From positions 7,560 to 71,559 of the forward strand of contig JXTB01000639.1 in the NCBI GenBank assembly GCA_002914805.1: 64,000 nt of DNA, given 5' to 3'. Shown piece after piece: positions 12,170 through 23,532 of this stretch (position 1 is its first letter; every line of letters begins with the position of its first letter). The translations under genes were made by a program, and so were the position numbers. The notes beneath the pieces were generated by a model. The model had not been told where the DNA came from. It made no database searches and worked only from the letters and a program-made list of their open reading frames with translations. The stretch is from Parasponia andersonii (taxonomy: Eukaryota; Streptophyta; Magnoliopsida; Rosales; Cannabaceae).

Positions 12170-13700
12170 ATTGAGATTATTATTGGTTCGAATGTGCAAC
12201 TACAAATCATACTCATGCACTCTCATACAAATGCATACGGTCACAAGTAATATAGATTTAGGAGTTAAGAGTGTTGAACCCACAAAGATTAATTCCTAAG
12301 TCTAAGCTAAGTTTTAAAATTGGCCAATCCTAACTTTATTCAAACAACCAAAATATAGATTTTAAAGAAATAAAACAAAGGAAACTATACTATCATGCAA
12401 AACAAATGTAAGCAAGCAATAAGAAAAATGTCTAGATTTACTAATTCGTCAATCATTCTTTAAACACACAATATCTTAATTCCCCTCCTTCATAAATTAA
12501 TCCACTAGAGTTGTTAACCGAGAATTCAGATGTATTCACAAACTCCTTTCCAAGACATAAGTAAAAATATCTAGACAAGCTAATATATTACTCCTAACAT
12601 AAATTGACTAGATTCATTAAGTTTAGTTATTCTCACACAAAGGTTGCACAAGTCACATAGGTATATTACTATCCCATGCAAACTCACCCCACATTAGGTG
12701 ATCTTATATTATTCTATCTATGTACAAACTTAAACTCCCTTTCCCAAGTTCATAAAGGTTTCACTCAATAATCTATTTAATGACCAATTAAATAGAAGCA
12801 ATAAGCATGAGGTAAAACAAATAAATTAACAATGGATTAGATTAATGAAAGATAAGAGAAATAGAGAAATAGAGAAATAAAAGATTCCAGGTTAATTCAC
12901 ATAGTAAAACTAGACAAAGAAAGATTTAGTTCATAATATAAATCGAGAACAATAATATTATAATACAATAAATTTAAGAAATACAAAATCAACGAGAGAA
13001 AAGTTAAAAAAAAAATGCTCCCTCAGAAATGCTTGAAGGTGTTTATGGAGGTTGTCAAGCTCCTCCTCTAAGATTGGTTCTTGCTCTCTTGAATCCACTC
13101 TCTAGGATTTGCTCTCAACTATACTACTCTCTAAATATGAAAAATACAAATAAAAACTCTTAAGAAATTAAAGATAAAAAGCTAAGAACAAACTATAGTG
13201 TTGATATTGTGGAGGACATCAAGAAATGGAGTTAATTGAAGTATATCTTCATCTTCTTCTTCCTCTTCTTTCTCTCCTTCCATGGCTACCATTCTCTCTC
13301 TCTCTATCCCCACATGCCTTTTTCATCCCCAGAGATAGGGTTATAAAGAGTGGCTTGTACAAACCTAAAGCAGATCAAATTTGGACCTTTAGATTGTCAA
13401 AAAGTTGATCCCAGCTGTCAATTATTGATCCAGGACGCAATAGGTAACACGACGGCATCAATTGTTCTATTAGTTTTGCGTTGCAGCTTCTTAGATACAC
13501 TATTTCTTTGTTTTAGCTCCGATTTGCCTTATTTTCATTGTGTTATGATCGTATTGGATTTAACTTTGATTCTAATAGTTTGAAAAACCTATTTGGGAGG
13601 CATAAATTCACTTAATTTGTATCAAACACCTTTGTTTCATTCTCTTATCAATATAAAAAACAAAACATTACAACAATAAGAAAAACATTTGAAACAGCTT
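12170..13700 (-). mobile_element. family F LTR, copy 2 (decayed, inverted)
   Basis: The reverse complement holds the same ordered blocks as copy 1: 'aaatcggagctaaaacaaag' (about 13505-13525 on the plus strand), a TATA-like 'ctttataaccc' (about 13340) followed by a purine-rich leader, and a 3' part with 'aaagttaggattggccaa'-like sequence (about 12315-12340). It forms a large imperfect inverted repeat with copy 1. The short ORFs at 13226-13408 and 13350-13583 lie in the LTR leader and are not considered genes. Confidence 0.5.
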
Positions 13701-13859
13701 AATTCAAATAAGAACATAGCAAAACTTAAGGCATAATAGTACTACATAACTCCAATTTTATGAAGTTAATAGTTATGACTATGTATGATCCCCTGAGTTT
13801 AAAGCTGGAAGATTAGGTTTGGGCAGTTAGAGTTCAATTAATTTAGGATAGAGTTACTC

Positions 13860-13922
13860 TATGTTGGTTAGTCTTAGTTTAGCTTTACTCAAGGATGAAA
13901 AAAATTTAAGTGCAAGGGTATT
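13860..13922 (+). other. family F interior 3' end with polypurine tract
   Basis: The sequence 'ctttactcaaggatgaaaaa' followed by 'aagtgcaagggtatt' immediately precedes TGATAGGTGACAATTTA. This is the usual order of element interior, polypurine tract and 3' LTR start in plant Ty3-type elements. It supports reading 13923 as an LTR start. Confidence 0.5.
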
Positions 13923-14120
13923 TGATAGGTGACAATTTATACCTATACGACATTACTTTTCTATGCTACTTTATTAGATTTTATATTTATCTAAGGCTAA
14001 TTTGATTTATTTTTGTGTTTCTAGATGTTTTAGAGGTAAATGAGTCCAAAAGAGTGGATATTGGGCAAAAATGGCTAGAAATCCTAAAAATGGGCTGAAA
14101 GTGGTAAAAATATGGAATTA

Positions 14121-14678
14121 GGGGTGTTCAAAATCCATACGATCCGATCTAATCCGCACAATTCGATACAATCCTATCTATAAAGTGCGGACATCTGCAC
14201 CTGTGTAAATTCAATTGGATCCAAAAATTGAAATCCACACTTATGCAGATTCGATAATTTTTTTTACCTTAAAAAGTAACCGATCCAATCCAATCTGCAC
14301 TTCATATATAGATTTTTAAATAAAATATATTTTATGAATATTTTGGGTTTAAATTAAGTTTAATTTTAGATTTTAATAGATTGTATTTAAATTATATATA
14401 CATATATAATAAGCCAAATTTGTAAAAAAGACTCAAATTTGTGCTAAAATTAAATAATCTAATACAAAAAATGACACGAACCCCAATTTTAAGAGCTTAT
14501 TTATCAGGCCCAAGTAACCGATCTAAAGTAATTGATCCAATCGACACATTTGCAGATTGGATTGAATTGATTTAAATATTTTATGCAGATTAGATTGGAT
14601 GAGAAATCTAAAATCCGCACATAGTGCGAATCGAATATGAATATACTAAAAAAATACAGATTAGAACGGATGAACACC
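14121..14678. mobile_element. MITE-like foldback element, 558 bp
   Basis: The left end reads ggggtgttcaaaatcc and the right end reads ggatgaacacc, so the ends are inverted (ggtgttca / tgaacacc). The inverted similarity extends inward imperfectly: 'gatccgatctaatccgcac' on the left against 'gttctaatctgta' and 'gtgcggattttagat' on the right strand. There is no coding capacity. The 'gatccaatccaat' and 'gcggac' rich core is typical of a common non-autonomous plant DNA element. No exact target duplication could be fixed (aatta on the left, aatct on the right). Confidence 0.6.
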
Positions 14679-14836
14679 AATCTAGAACCCAGTCTGAAAA
14701 ATGGCATTTTTATAAAAACTGAGAAATTGGCATATAGAATTGGGAAACTACCTTATTTTGGCCGAATTAAGGAATTTTGATGACTTTGGACTCCTAATTG
14801 ATGGAGGAATTTATCAAATCTCCTCATAGGTATCTC

Positions 14837-14844
14837 TATAAATA
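14837..14844 (+). promoter_or_regulatory. TATA box of family F LTR copy 3
   Basis: tctataaataggaccc followed about 75-100 bp later by a (gt)n(ga)n tract and a C/T-rich leader. This is the standard arrangement of an LTR promoter and 5' leader. Confidence 0.5.
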
Positions 14845-14907
14845 GGACCCTCTAGACCACATGGAGGCATGCTAGGATATTTTAGACTCTTAAAAATACA
14901 CTAAAAA

Positions 14908-14939
<32 letters not shown>

Positions 14940-15116
14940 AAAGCTTAGGAGCTACTGCAGCGTTCTTCTTTGTTCTTCTTCTTTTCTCTTTTAGTTTTTC
15001 TTTGTCTTTCTTATTCTAGCATAATGTTTATTATGTTTATTCTTGTATACATGCTATATTTGGCCCAAGGTAGATTTAGAGTGATTTTAAAGCCCAAAAC
15101 ATGATTGTTATTGTTA

Positions 15117-16364
15117 TGACCATTTCTTATATTCTTAACAAATATAATTAATTGTCCAATTAATTATGTAAGATGGTTATGCAGAAATTTGTAATATGAA
15201 TGTTGTAACAACGAAAAGTAAAAATTGACACAAAATATTTTTACTTGATTCAACTATCTCTTGATAGTCTACATTCAAGAGGGCCACACCTAAGAAATAA
15301 ACTTAATAGTAAAGATCAATGTGAGTACAAATACTAATTAAATTTAAAAGACTCCCTCTTCTAAATAATGTAACATGCAAGTATTCCTTCGCTAATCCGT
15401 CGAATGAGCTCCCCTCGACTTGATATGATTCTTTTCGTCTGAACTCCTTTCAAATTTCTTAGAACCTGTCTTCTCCCAAAGATTCGCTGTACTTCTCCCA
15501 AAGTACTCTGATGACTAAGAATCTCTCCTAATCTCATAAGACAAAGTATAGACAGATTTAATAAAGTATTATTCTAACAGCAATTACAAACACATCCAAG
15601 ACATTCGACACACTTATATTCTACCATAGAGTTCTTTTTATAATGCTTGAAGTCTTCCTTTACTTGTCAATCTACAAGACATGTTCAATCACAATAAATG
15701 TTGACTAGAAGATAAAAATAGTCAGTCAAAATCATAATTAGCTAATATGAAATTAAATGTTGATTCTATCTAGCAATGTTATAACATTGACCTTATCTAA
15801 AACAGTCATGTTGTAATATTCTAAAAAAGTTGTTGATTTGATTCCTACAATTTTAAATCCGATTTCTTTTAAATTGATTAGCAAATCAACATAATAAAAT
15901 CATTCAAATATATCTAGAATCAACTTATAAAATAAAAAGAAACAACAACTTTGAAATTCCTTTTATAAAATAGGCAACTACTTTTTCACACAACAAGATT
16001 AATTCCTTAAAAGTTTCATGCGAGCTGTCAAAATAGATCAGGTGAAATAATATCCAAATATACACCTAATAAGATTAAAGTCTAATTAAACTAATTGTAA
16101 TTGATCGATTCAATCATATATTAATAAAATTTTTATTAAACATGATTTAAACAGAAAGAATTATTAAGATTAATTTTCTTGCATTACAAACATTAAACAT
16201 AAATAATTGTAATCAAATCTCTCTAATGTTAAATAATTAATCAATCATATGAAAGCTGTAAAATTCAGACAAATGCTACAAAAGTTCCAGGTCAAATATT
16301 GCAATGATATCTACAGTAATGATTTTGCAACATCTAAATTGATAATATAGATTTTGCCTCTTAA
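15117..16364 (-). mobile_element. element E (Ty1/copia), 3' LTR
   Basis: About 1248 bp, closely similar along its whole length to 60516-61753 in the same orientation. Both carry 'aattgtccaattaattatg' near the left end and 'ttgcaacatctaaa' near the right end. The left edge reads TGACCATTTC. The right edge reads cctcttaa here and cctcttca in the other copy, so the LTR starts TGAAGAGG on the minus strand. Immediately outside the right edge is a minus-strand polypurine tract (aaagagggaga), which marks this copy as the 3' LTR of a minus-strand element. Confidence 0.8.
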
Positions 16365-17824
16365 TCTCCCTCTTTAGCATTTTTAGGAAAAATATTTGTA
16401 CCTACAAAAATAAGATAAGTGTTTGACCAAAAATTTTGCTTACTCCTTTTTTTGTCAAAAAGTACCAAAGGCATGAGGGAATATACACAATATCAAACTT
16501 GCAGAAGTCATAATTAGATGAAGTATATCTATGAAAACCAAATTTCATACAATAGATCATTATCATGAGAAGTTGCTCAATGTTAGAACATGAGCAAGAT
16601 CCTGTAGAAAACAAAAGAGTTCAATAGAATATGATACTACTCTCCCTTAATTGTTACTCCTAACATCAATATAACAACTAGCTTTTCTTATGAAATCAGA
16701 AACTTGAAGATATCACTATAATCATCTTTTTCCTCGGCTAACTTTCATGACTCCTCTTTAGTAAACTCTCCCTTACTACAACCATCATAAATAAGAGAAG
16801 AAAAGAAATAAAATATAGTGGTAGGAGAATCACTCTTCTTTCCACTGCGGGTATTCTCCATTTTTGAGACTATTATAACTCTAAAAGGAAACTTCGAACA
16901 AACAATAGTGAAGATAATAAAAATTCAAGAGGAAATTATGAGTGTAATGAAATGAGTGAAATTAGGGATTTAAATAAACAAGAAACCATTCAGTTTCCCT
17001 AATTTGAAATAGAAAACCAAATCAATTTGGAGTCAAAATGCAAACAGAAAACGGTAATAAGAGAAAATCTTGGGAATATGTAAAGATGACATCAGCAGTA
17101 GTTATCTTAAAATTTATCCAATTTTTTAATATAAGCTCATTTTATTCCATGTTGTAATCTTGATTGTACAGTCTCAGTCAAAATATTATATATAGTGACC
17201 CTATAGACAAAAAGAAATTGATAAATTTATTCCAATTATAAAATATTTTAATACACAGATTTACTATTTTCAACAATCACAATTTTTGGAAGATTCTTCA
17301 GATTAATTGATTATCTAAGTTTGAGAAATAACTGACTTACCAAAAATAATTGATCTCATATAAAATAGAGCAGTACGAATTAATTTTTACTATTGCATAA
17401 ATTAGGTGATGTTATAACATTGACAATAACTAAGGCAATGATCTTTCCATGACCAGGCGAATTCATTCTATCATTAAGGTAGCCATTTTCTCATAGTAGA
17501 TCATCCTCTATTGTATTTGTAATATATAGGCCTAGATTGCTCATAGATGGCTTTCGCACATCAGTATAGGTAGCTCAATCTGATCATGATGCCTGTATTC
17601 ACAAAATAAAGCTAAAATCAAAATATGTCACACTTGTCAGTTATAAAACAATCAAGGATTCTCAATCTTTCTTTAAAATAATCTAGAAATACTTTCATGA
17701 TAAAAATAACAAGAATTGTGTATAAAAATAATTTATAATAAAAACAAATTCCTCATTTTCTTAACATTTTTTGGGCATTCACAAATAATACTTAACTTTG
17801 ACTAGCAAATGTTACAACATTAGT
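16365..17824 (-). other. element E, 3' interior between RNase H end and LTR
   Basis: About 1.46 kb separates the RNase H remnant from the polypurine tract (about 16365-16378, minus strand aaagagggaga). No intact ORF is present. A short minus-strand frame with a Met start near 16863 (MENTRSGKKSDSPTT) is open for about 30 codons and then degenerates. Some Sirevirus-type copia elements have extra sequence or an envelope-like ORF here; whether this is such a remnant cannot be decided. Confidence 0.45.
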
Positions 17825-18305
17825 TCACATGGAATAAATAACTAGAGATTTCGTAAAAATGTCTGCAAGTTGTTTGTCAATCTCAATATGTTTGAACAAA
17901 ATAATTTTATTCTCAGCAAAATTTCTTATAATATGCCACAAATCAAATTTATTTACTGATGTAAAATTACATAAATATGGTTTTGTCAAAATATAACCAT
18001 TGTCTTTGGAACAAAATCCTTCAAAAACCGATTTATTATATTCATAAAAAATAACACACTTATTACAAGTGAAATAAACATTAAAATTTAAATCACAAAT
18101 TTGACTTATACTAATCAAAATAGCCATAAGTCCCTCAACATGCAAAATATTCTTGAATTTTGGGAAATCCTTCAATATTGAGAGTTCCTTTTCCAAGAAC
18201 TCTTCCTTTAACACCATTATTGAATGTTACAACTTCTCCAGTATCTACCTTGTAGTCTACAAGAATAGATTTGTCACTTGTCATATGCCTAGAACATCCA
18301 CTATC
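17825..18305 (-). pseudogene. element E pol remnant: protease, pre-integrase and RNase H tail fused by deletion
   Basis: Copia-type polyprotein remnant on the minus strand. Near 18255-18300 it reads YFDSGCSRHMT, the aspartic protease site of Sirevirus-like copia elements. Next comes a gag-pre-integrase segment with LHVEGLMAILISISQICDL (compare the family's LKANLISISQLCD). At the DLWH motif, where integrase should begin, the sequence jumps straight to IIRNFAENKIILFKHIEI and QLADIFTKSL, the last residues of RNase H. The integrase core, the reverse transcriptase and most of RNase H (normally some 2.5-3 kb) are missing, yet one 130-codon frame (17825-18217) crosses the junction near 17930-17945. 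Confidence 0.75.
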
Positions 18306-19642
18306 GAAATACTAGTCGTTAGTTCTAAAACGAGTAAAAAATCCAAAGTAATTTAACTTGGATTTTTTAACCCAAATTTTACTTGTTTTACTTGACAAAT
18401 TAATCTTTTTCTTTGGTGCTTTTCTTTGAAATAGAATTTTATACGAATAATAGCTATTTTCTAAAAAATTCCTCATAGAAAAGTACCTAGGTCTAATATG
18501 ACCTTTAACACCACAGAAATAACAAGTAGGAACAAACTTACCATGTTTTCCCATAGAATTAAATCCTATGGGTTTATTATGTATTGCAACAAGATATTTT
18601 TGTGTTGCAACATTAGCATATTTTTTAAATACTAGGATAGTTTATTTACTATATGTTAGAATATGAGGCTTCTTCTGTATTGTAATATTAGTATTGATTC
18701 CTACAACTGAGTTAGAAACAGAACTTTTAACAAAAACAATTTTTGAATTTGACTTCTCACCTTTAAATTCGAGTCCTCGATGATCTGACCGAAGTTTACT
18801 GACAAACAGATTATGATCTAACTTGGTTGTTTTAGAATGTAGTATTTTAAAGACTTTTGAGTCCTATCAAGCTCTGCTAAATCTTTCTGTAACTTTGTTT
18901 CCTGTTCAGCCAACAAAGTTTCTAACTTTTGCATTTTTGTCTTTGAATTCTCCTTATATTGGATGAGAGTAGAAATTCTCCTTTCAAGAGATCTACTCTA
19001 TTTTACAACTTTAATCCATTGAGAATACATATTCTTATAGGATCTTTGAATTGATTCTTCATACAATCTGGACTCTTCACTAGCAAAATCATATACCCTG
19101 TTTGATGTTACAAAATTACTGCCAGAGGCAAGCTATATTACAATATTATCTATAGAATTCTGCACAAAATACATGTCATCTGAACTAATGAAACACCAAA
19201 AATAATATAATTACTTACATGTATTTCATCTTCCTCTTAGCTACCTTCAGATTCCTCATTACTCCAAGAGGTAGTCATAGTCTTAGACTTCTTTTTTAGG
19301 ATGTTGGCACATTCAGCTTGTATATAACCATATACTTCACACTCTCTGCATTGAATACCTTTCTTTATATCTTTTGAAATATCAAATTTAGGTGGAGTGG
19401 ATTTACATTTATTTGAGTTGCTGCCCATTGATTGTCTACCCATTTTCTTCAAAAACATGTTAAAATTTATAACAATAGAGCAAGCTCGACATCACCATCA
19501 CTTTTTTCACTTAAAACCGATTCTAAGGCTACTTTAAGGGTAGTAGTTTTGTCCTTTTTCTTAGGCTTGATATTCATCTCATTGGTTTTATCCTCTCTCA
19601 TTTTTAATTCCTCAAATTTAAAGGATAAAATGACCACTTTGG
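18306..19642 (-). pseudogene. element E gag remnant with two zinc-knuckle motifs
   Basis: Minus-strand copia gag, C-terminal half. The upstream knuckle (frame 19237-19458) is CRECEVYGYIQAEC, where the His of the CCHC motif is Tyr. A second finger (frame 18312-18554) is CYFCGVKGHIRPRY, where the last Cys is Tyr. Between them lie Lys/Glu-rich segments (KKKSKTMTTSWSNEESEGS) typical of Sirevirus gag and a degenerate coiled-coil stretch at about 18780-19150. Several stops and frameshifts interrupt it. The N-terminal gag half is absent: at 19643 the sequence changes abruptly to a gypsy LTR. Confidence 0.65.
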
Positions 19643-22157
19643 CAATTAGAAATCCATACAGAGCCTTCCATGTACTTAGCCAAAACTATTTCATTTTTCT
19701 AATTATTCTTTCTCAAAAAAAAAAACTCTTCCTACCTCACTTTTCTCCAAACCCACAAGAGCTATAATATTTTACCCATCTTCCTTGATTTTCCTATAAA
19801 TACTCTAGAAATTAAGAATTATAATCAAGAGAAAAGAGCACCTAGTTTTGCTGTAGAGACGTAAGTAAGAAGAAGGAAAGATTTTGTAAGGTAGGTTGCA
19901 CAAACACATTTAAGTATATTAAGATTTTTAGCTCTAAGAAGTTTAATTTTTAGTATTTTGATTTTTAGTAAAATATTGATACTTAGAAAAATTCCGAAAT
20001 ACTCTAAAAAAGAAGATTCAAGCTTAGAAAGTAAATATTCCCCCACCTTACTTGTTATGTATTTAAATAGATTCTATAAAAGAATAAATGGGTAATAACA
20101 TATTTGATCTACTTTAGATGTTATGTAATTTATATTATGTTTAGACTTATTTTGTTGATTTCTTAAGACTCTAAATATCAATATTTCATAATAATAAAGG
20201 CTAAATAATAATAGTAATAGTAAAATCAAAATGACTAAACACAAAAATAGAAGATTTTTAAGTGTAAGATCCTAAAATAAAATATGCATGAAAATGAACC
20301 AAGCTTAATGATTTAGACTTAGATCCTTAAGAACAAATTTTTACCCATTAAAAATGCTTTCCAAAAATTAAAGATGTTTGCTCAAAAGTTGAAAGGACTA
20401 AAATACTAAAACTTTGAGTATTTGGGTCAAAAGTGTAATTTTGACAAAATATGGGTCGAATATGTGAGAAAATTTTTTAGTCAGTTTTAAGACTATACTA
20501 AAGTGTAAAAATAAATAAAGGAAGAATCTTTAACAAAAAGATAAGATATAACTCAATATTTACCATCGGAGGGCATCAATGTTAGAAATCGTAAGATTAT
20601 GGGCAAAAATATAAATTATAAAACTTGAAATTTTGGGTTAGAAATTTGGTATATGAATAAATAGAAAACTTTATTTTAGATCTCTAATTGGGATAAGAAA
20701 AGATTTACTTAAGTTTAAGATATGAAATCAATTATAGGAAATAAGTTATGTACGCCTCTAATTGTATTTAGTCTAAGTTTAGTTATAAGCCAAAAAAAAA
20801 TGTGATCAATACCTAATAATATTTAGCCCAATTATAATTTTAGATTTTAAATCTGTGTAGCCATTAGTGTGTTTAATTCACTTATCATATTATGACCCTT
20901 AATTACGAATAAAGTAATTAATCAAGAATAATTCAAAGTAATTGATGAAAAAGAAATCTAACTAAGGAAGCTTAACTGATTTAGGATGATATTAATTAAA
21001 TCAATAACCAAATTATTGATAGATTCAAAAGATCGCCATGATAAAGGTTAAGGAGAATTAAATCTCATCCATCTAATTTGAAAGTATAAATTAGTCAATG
21101 AATATAACATGACATTGTTTCTCAAATGTAAATTTTTATGTTTGATCTAGACTGAGTCCTAGTTGTTTTAAGCCCACTAATTAATTAGAAGTTTAAAAAA
21201 AATTATGAGTTCATTTTAAATTACTCTTACAAATAGTGTATGCATATTTTAAGGCAAAATTTCGACCTAAACGTACATAATTAATGAGTAGAACTAGGAT
21301 AATCATATTACGAGGTAAGTACAATCTCACCTATAGTATGGATAGTTTGAAAATATTTCATGTTTGCAATATGATATGTTTAAACTTATTCCATGTGTAA
21401 CTTACCTTTATTATTTTATAGCTTATGTATAATGTATACTTATAAAGATACATTTTATATGCTATAAAAATAATGTATGCTTACGTTACAATGTTATCAT
21501 GTAAAAATACTTTAGCATACTTTAACAAAGGAAATGCTATGGTAATGGAATATAAGTTTGGATTTGTTGTTGAAGCGTACCCACTTGTGTTAAGAGAAGA
21601 CTAAATAAGATAAAGAATTTAAAGGTGTTGTACCAACCTCCAATAGATGAGGATATTTGAGGAAAAATAAAACCAATCTCCCCTAAGCGAGGATTCCGGA
21701 AGAAAAGTATATTAAGACTATGACCGTAAGTGTTTTCAGTTGGATTGCTCCCTTAGTTCTCCATTCAGTAGTGCACGCTAGGTACGTACATCAGGGCTCA
21801 TAAGAAAGATACGAAACTTGTAATAAAGAATAAAATAAAATAATGACACAATATCTTATAATAAAGCATATAGTAATGATTTCATAAAACAGCATAACCA
21901 AACTTTCATAAAAGATTGTCTATCTATAAATAAAATATTTTGTGAGAATTACATTGCACTTGCTGAGCAAAAGCTCATGTTTTATGAGCATCCATGCTAT
22001 AGGTACTAAAAGAAAGAAACATCTAACTTGATCGATAGGTTAACTAGAATCAAGGCGGGGATGAATGTGAGGCAGGGGCAACGGAATACTACCATTAAAA
22101 TTACTTCCACATATGTTCTTATTTTGAGACAAATGATTTCAATTATGTAAGCTTAAT
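19643..22157 (+). mobile_element. truncated LTR of the A/B/C gypsy family
   Basis: It matches the B/C LTR in the same orientation, starting at the block 'caattagaaatccata' (about 930 bp into the full LTR) and running to 'ttcaattatgtaagctt', about 500 bp short of the LTR end. It lacks both LTR ends, and on the right is joined directly to the first base of the next full LTR at 22158. It contains the conserved hairpin at 21964-21977. The left edge borders element E gag. It is a remnant of an earlier element copy in the array. Confidence 0.8.
21964..21977. promoter_or_regulatory. conserved LTR hairpin TGAGC-aaaa-GCTCA
   Basis: A perfect 5-bp stem with a 4-base loop. The stem is identical in the LTRs at 25292 and 59805 and in element A's LTR at 42508, while the loop varies (aaaa, atat, gaaa). 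It may be part of an RNA signal in the R/U5 region, such as a 3'-end processing or packaging element; that role is inferred. Confidence 0.45.
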
Positions 22158-23079
22158 TATAACCCCCTAGGAATCCCTAGACTTAAAACCTTAATAGAAT
22201 TATTATTAACTGACTTAGGGTCGAATTTTAACAAGTTTATGTTCGCAATCCTTGAAATTATATGTATAGTACTATTTTAATATTAAATTTTATTATGTGA
22301 AAACACCGTTGTTATTCCTTGTTTTAACTTAGAAATTCTAAGTTAATTTTCCTTAATAATAAATTAATTCTACAAAAATTACATTATGTACATCAATATA
22401 GCCTAGTTAAGAATGTGACATGTTTATGTCATGTTAAAAATTGTTACATTTTATAATCTAATATTAATGGTTGCACCAAAATAGTACCATGCCATAATTT
22501 GAATGGCTAAGATTCAAGTATACAAAGAATTAAGTAGACAAATCAATCTAAGGGTGGAAAATAAGTTGTAGAAAAGATGAAGAGTAGTGAAGTTTTACCT
22601 TAAGAGTGTAATAACTTTAAATTAGTAGAATAGAAAAAGGAAAGCGATAAAGTTAGTGGATAATTCTAAAAAAGGAAAATATAGACAAAATTAATTGATA
22701 ACTTTTGTCTCTAAAATAATTCAAAAGGTAGAAAAAGGAAAATGATAACGGAAATATTCTTTGGAAATTAGTGGCCATAATTCAAAGTGGAAGACATAGA
22801 CAAAATAAATTAGTAGATTTTGTCTCCAAAATAATTCAAAAGGTATGAAAAAGATTAATATAGTGGAGACTTTCTTTGGGAGCTAGTGGTATTATATTCC
22901 AAATAATTAAAAAATAAGAAAGATTAGAGACAACAATAGCAGATGAGTGAAAAATAAAATAAAAGATAAGGTAATGAAGTAGTAAAAGAAGATATATTGA
23001 CAAAATTAGTAATAATGGTGCTTAGATTATTAGATGGAATGTAAAAGTGTGTATTACTGGATACCTCCTATGGATGGCC

Positions 23080-23088
23080 TATAAATAG
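23080..23088 (+). promoter_or_regulatory. TATA box of element B 5' LTR
   Basis: ggcctataaatagat is conserved in the same LTR position in the other two copies (46716 and 57471). It is probably the RNA polymerase II promoter of the element, giving an LTR transcript starting roughly 30 bp downstream. Confidence 0.65.
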
Positions 23089-23501
23089 ATCTTTCATTTA
23101 GCAATTGCAAATCCATACTTAACCTTCCAATTACTTAGCTAAAACTATCTTTATTTTTTCAATTATCCTTTCTCTAAAAAAAAAAAACTTTCTACCTCAC
23201 TTTCTTCCAAAATCCACAAGAGCAATAATATTTTACCCATCAACTCTAGAAATTAAGAATTATAATTAAGAGAAGACAGCACCTAGTTTTGTGGTGGAGA
23301 TGTAAGAAAGAAGATTCAAGCTTGAAAGGTAAATATTCCCTCACCTTGCTTGTTATGTGTGTAAATAAATTCTATTAAAGAATAAATGGGTAATAACATA
23401 TTTGATCTACTTTGGACGTTAGATAATTTATATTATATTTAGACTTATTTTGTTGATTTTTTAAGCCTCTAAATGTGAATACTTCATAATAATAAAGGCA
23501 A

Positions 23502-23532
<31 letters not shown>

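Larger units (their letters stand above)
13923..15116 (+). mobile_element. family F LTR, copy 3, left part (interrupted by element E)
   Basis: The LTR starts TGATAGGTGACAATTTATACC. It contains a foldback insertion (14121-14678), a TATA box (14837-14844), and a (gt)n(ga)n plus C/T-rich leader (14914-15000). It is then broken at 15116 by copia element E. The continuation is expected after the far LTR of E at 61754. The candidate target duplication is GTTAT (15113-15117 against 61754-61758), with one base overlapping the assigned LTR start. Confidence 0.5.

Noticed and set aside
13226..13583. Two overlapping plus-strand frames with hydrophobic starts
   Set aside because: They lie in the pyrimidine-rich leader of an inverted LTR. 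Leu/Ser-rich composition is an effect of the ctt/tct repeats.
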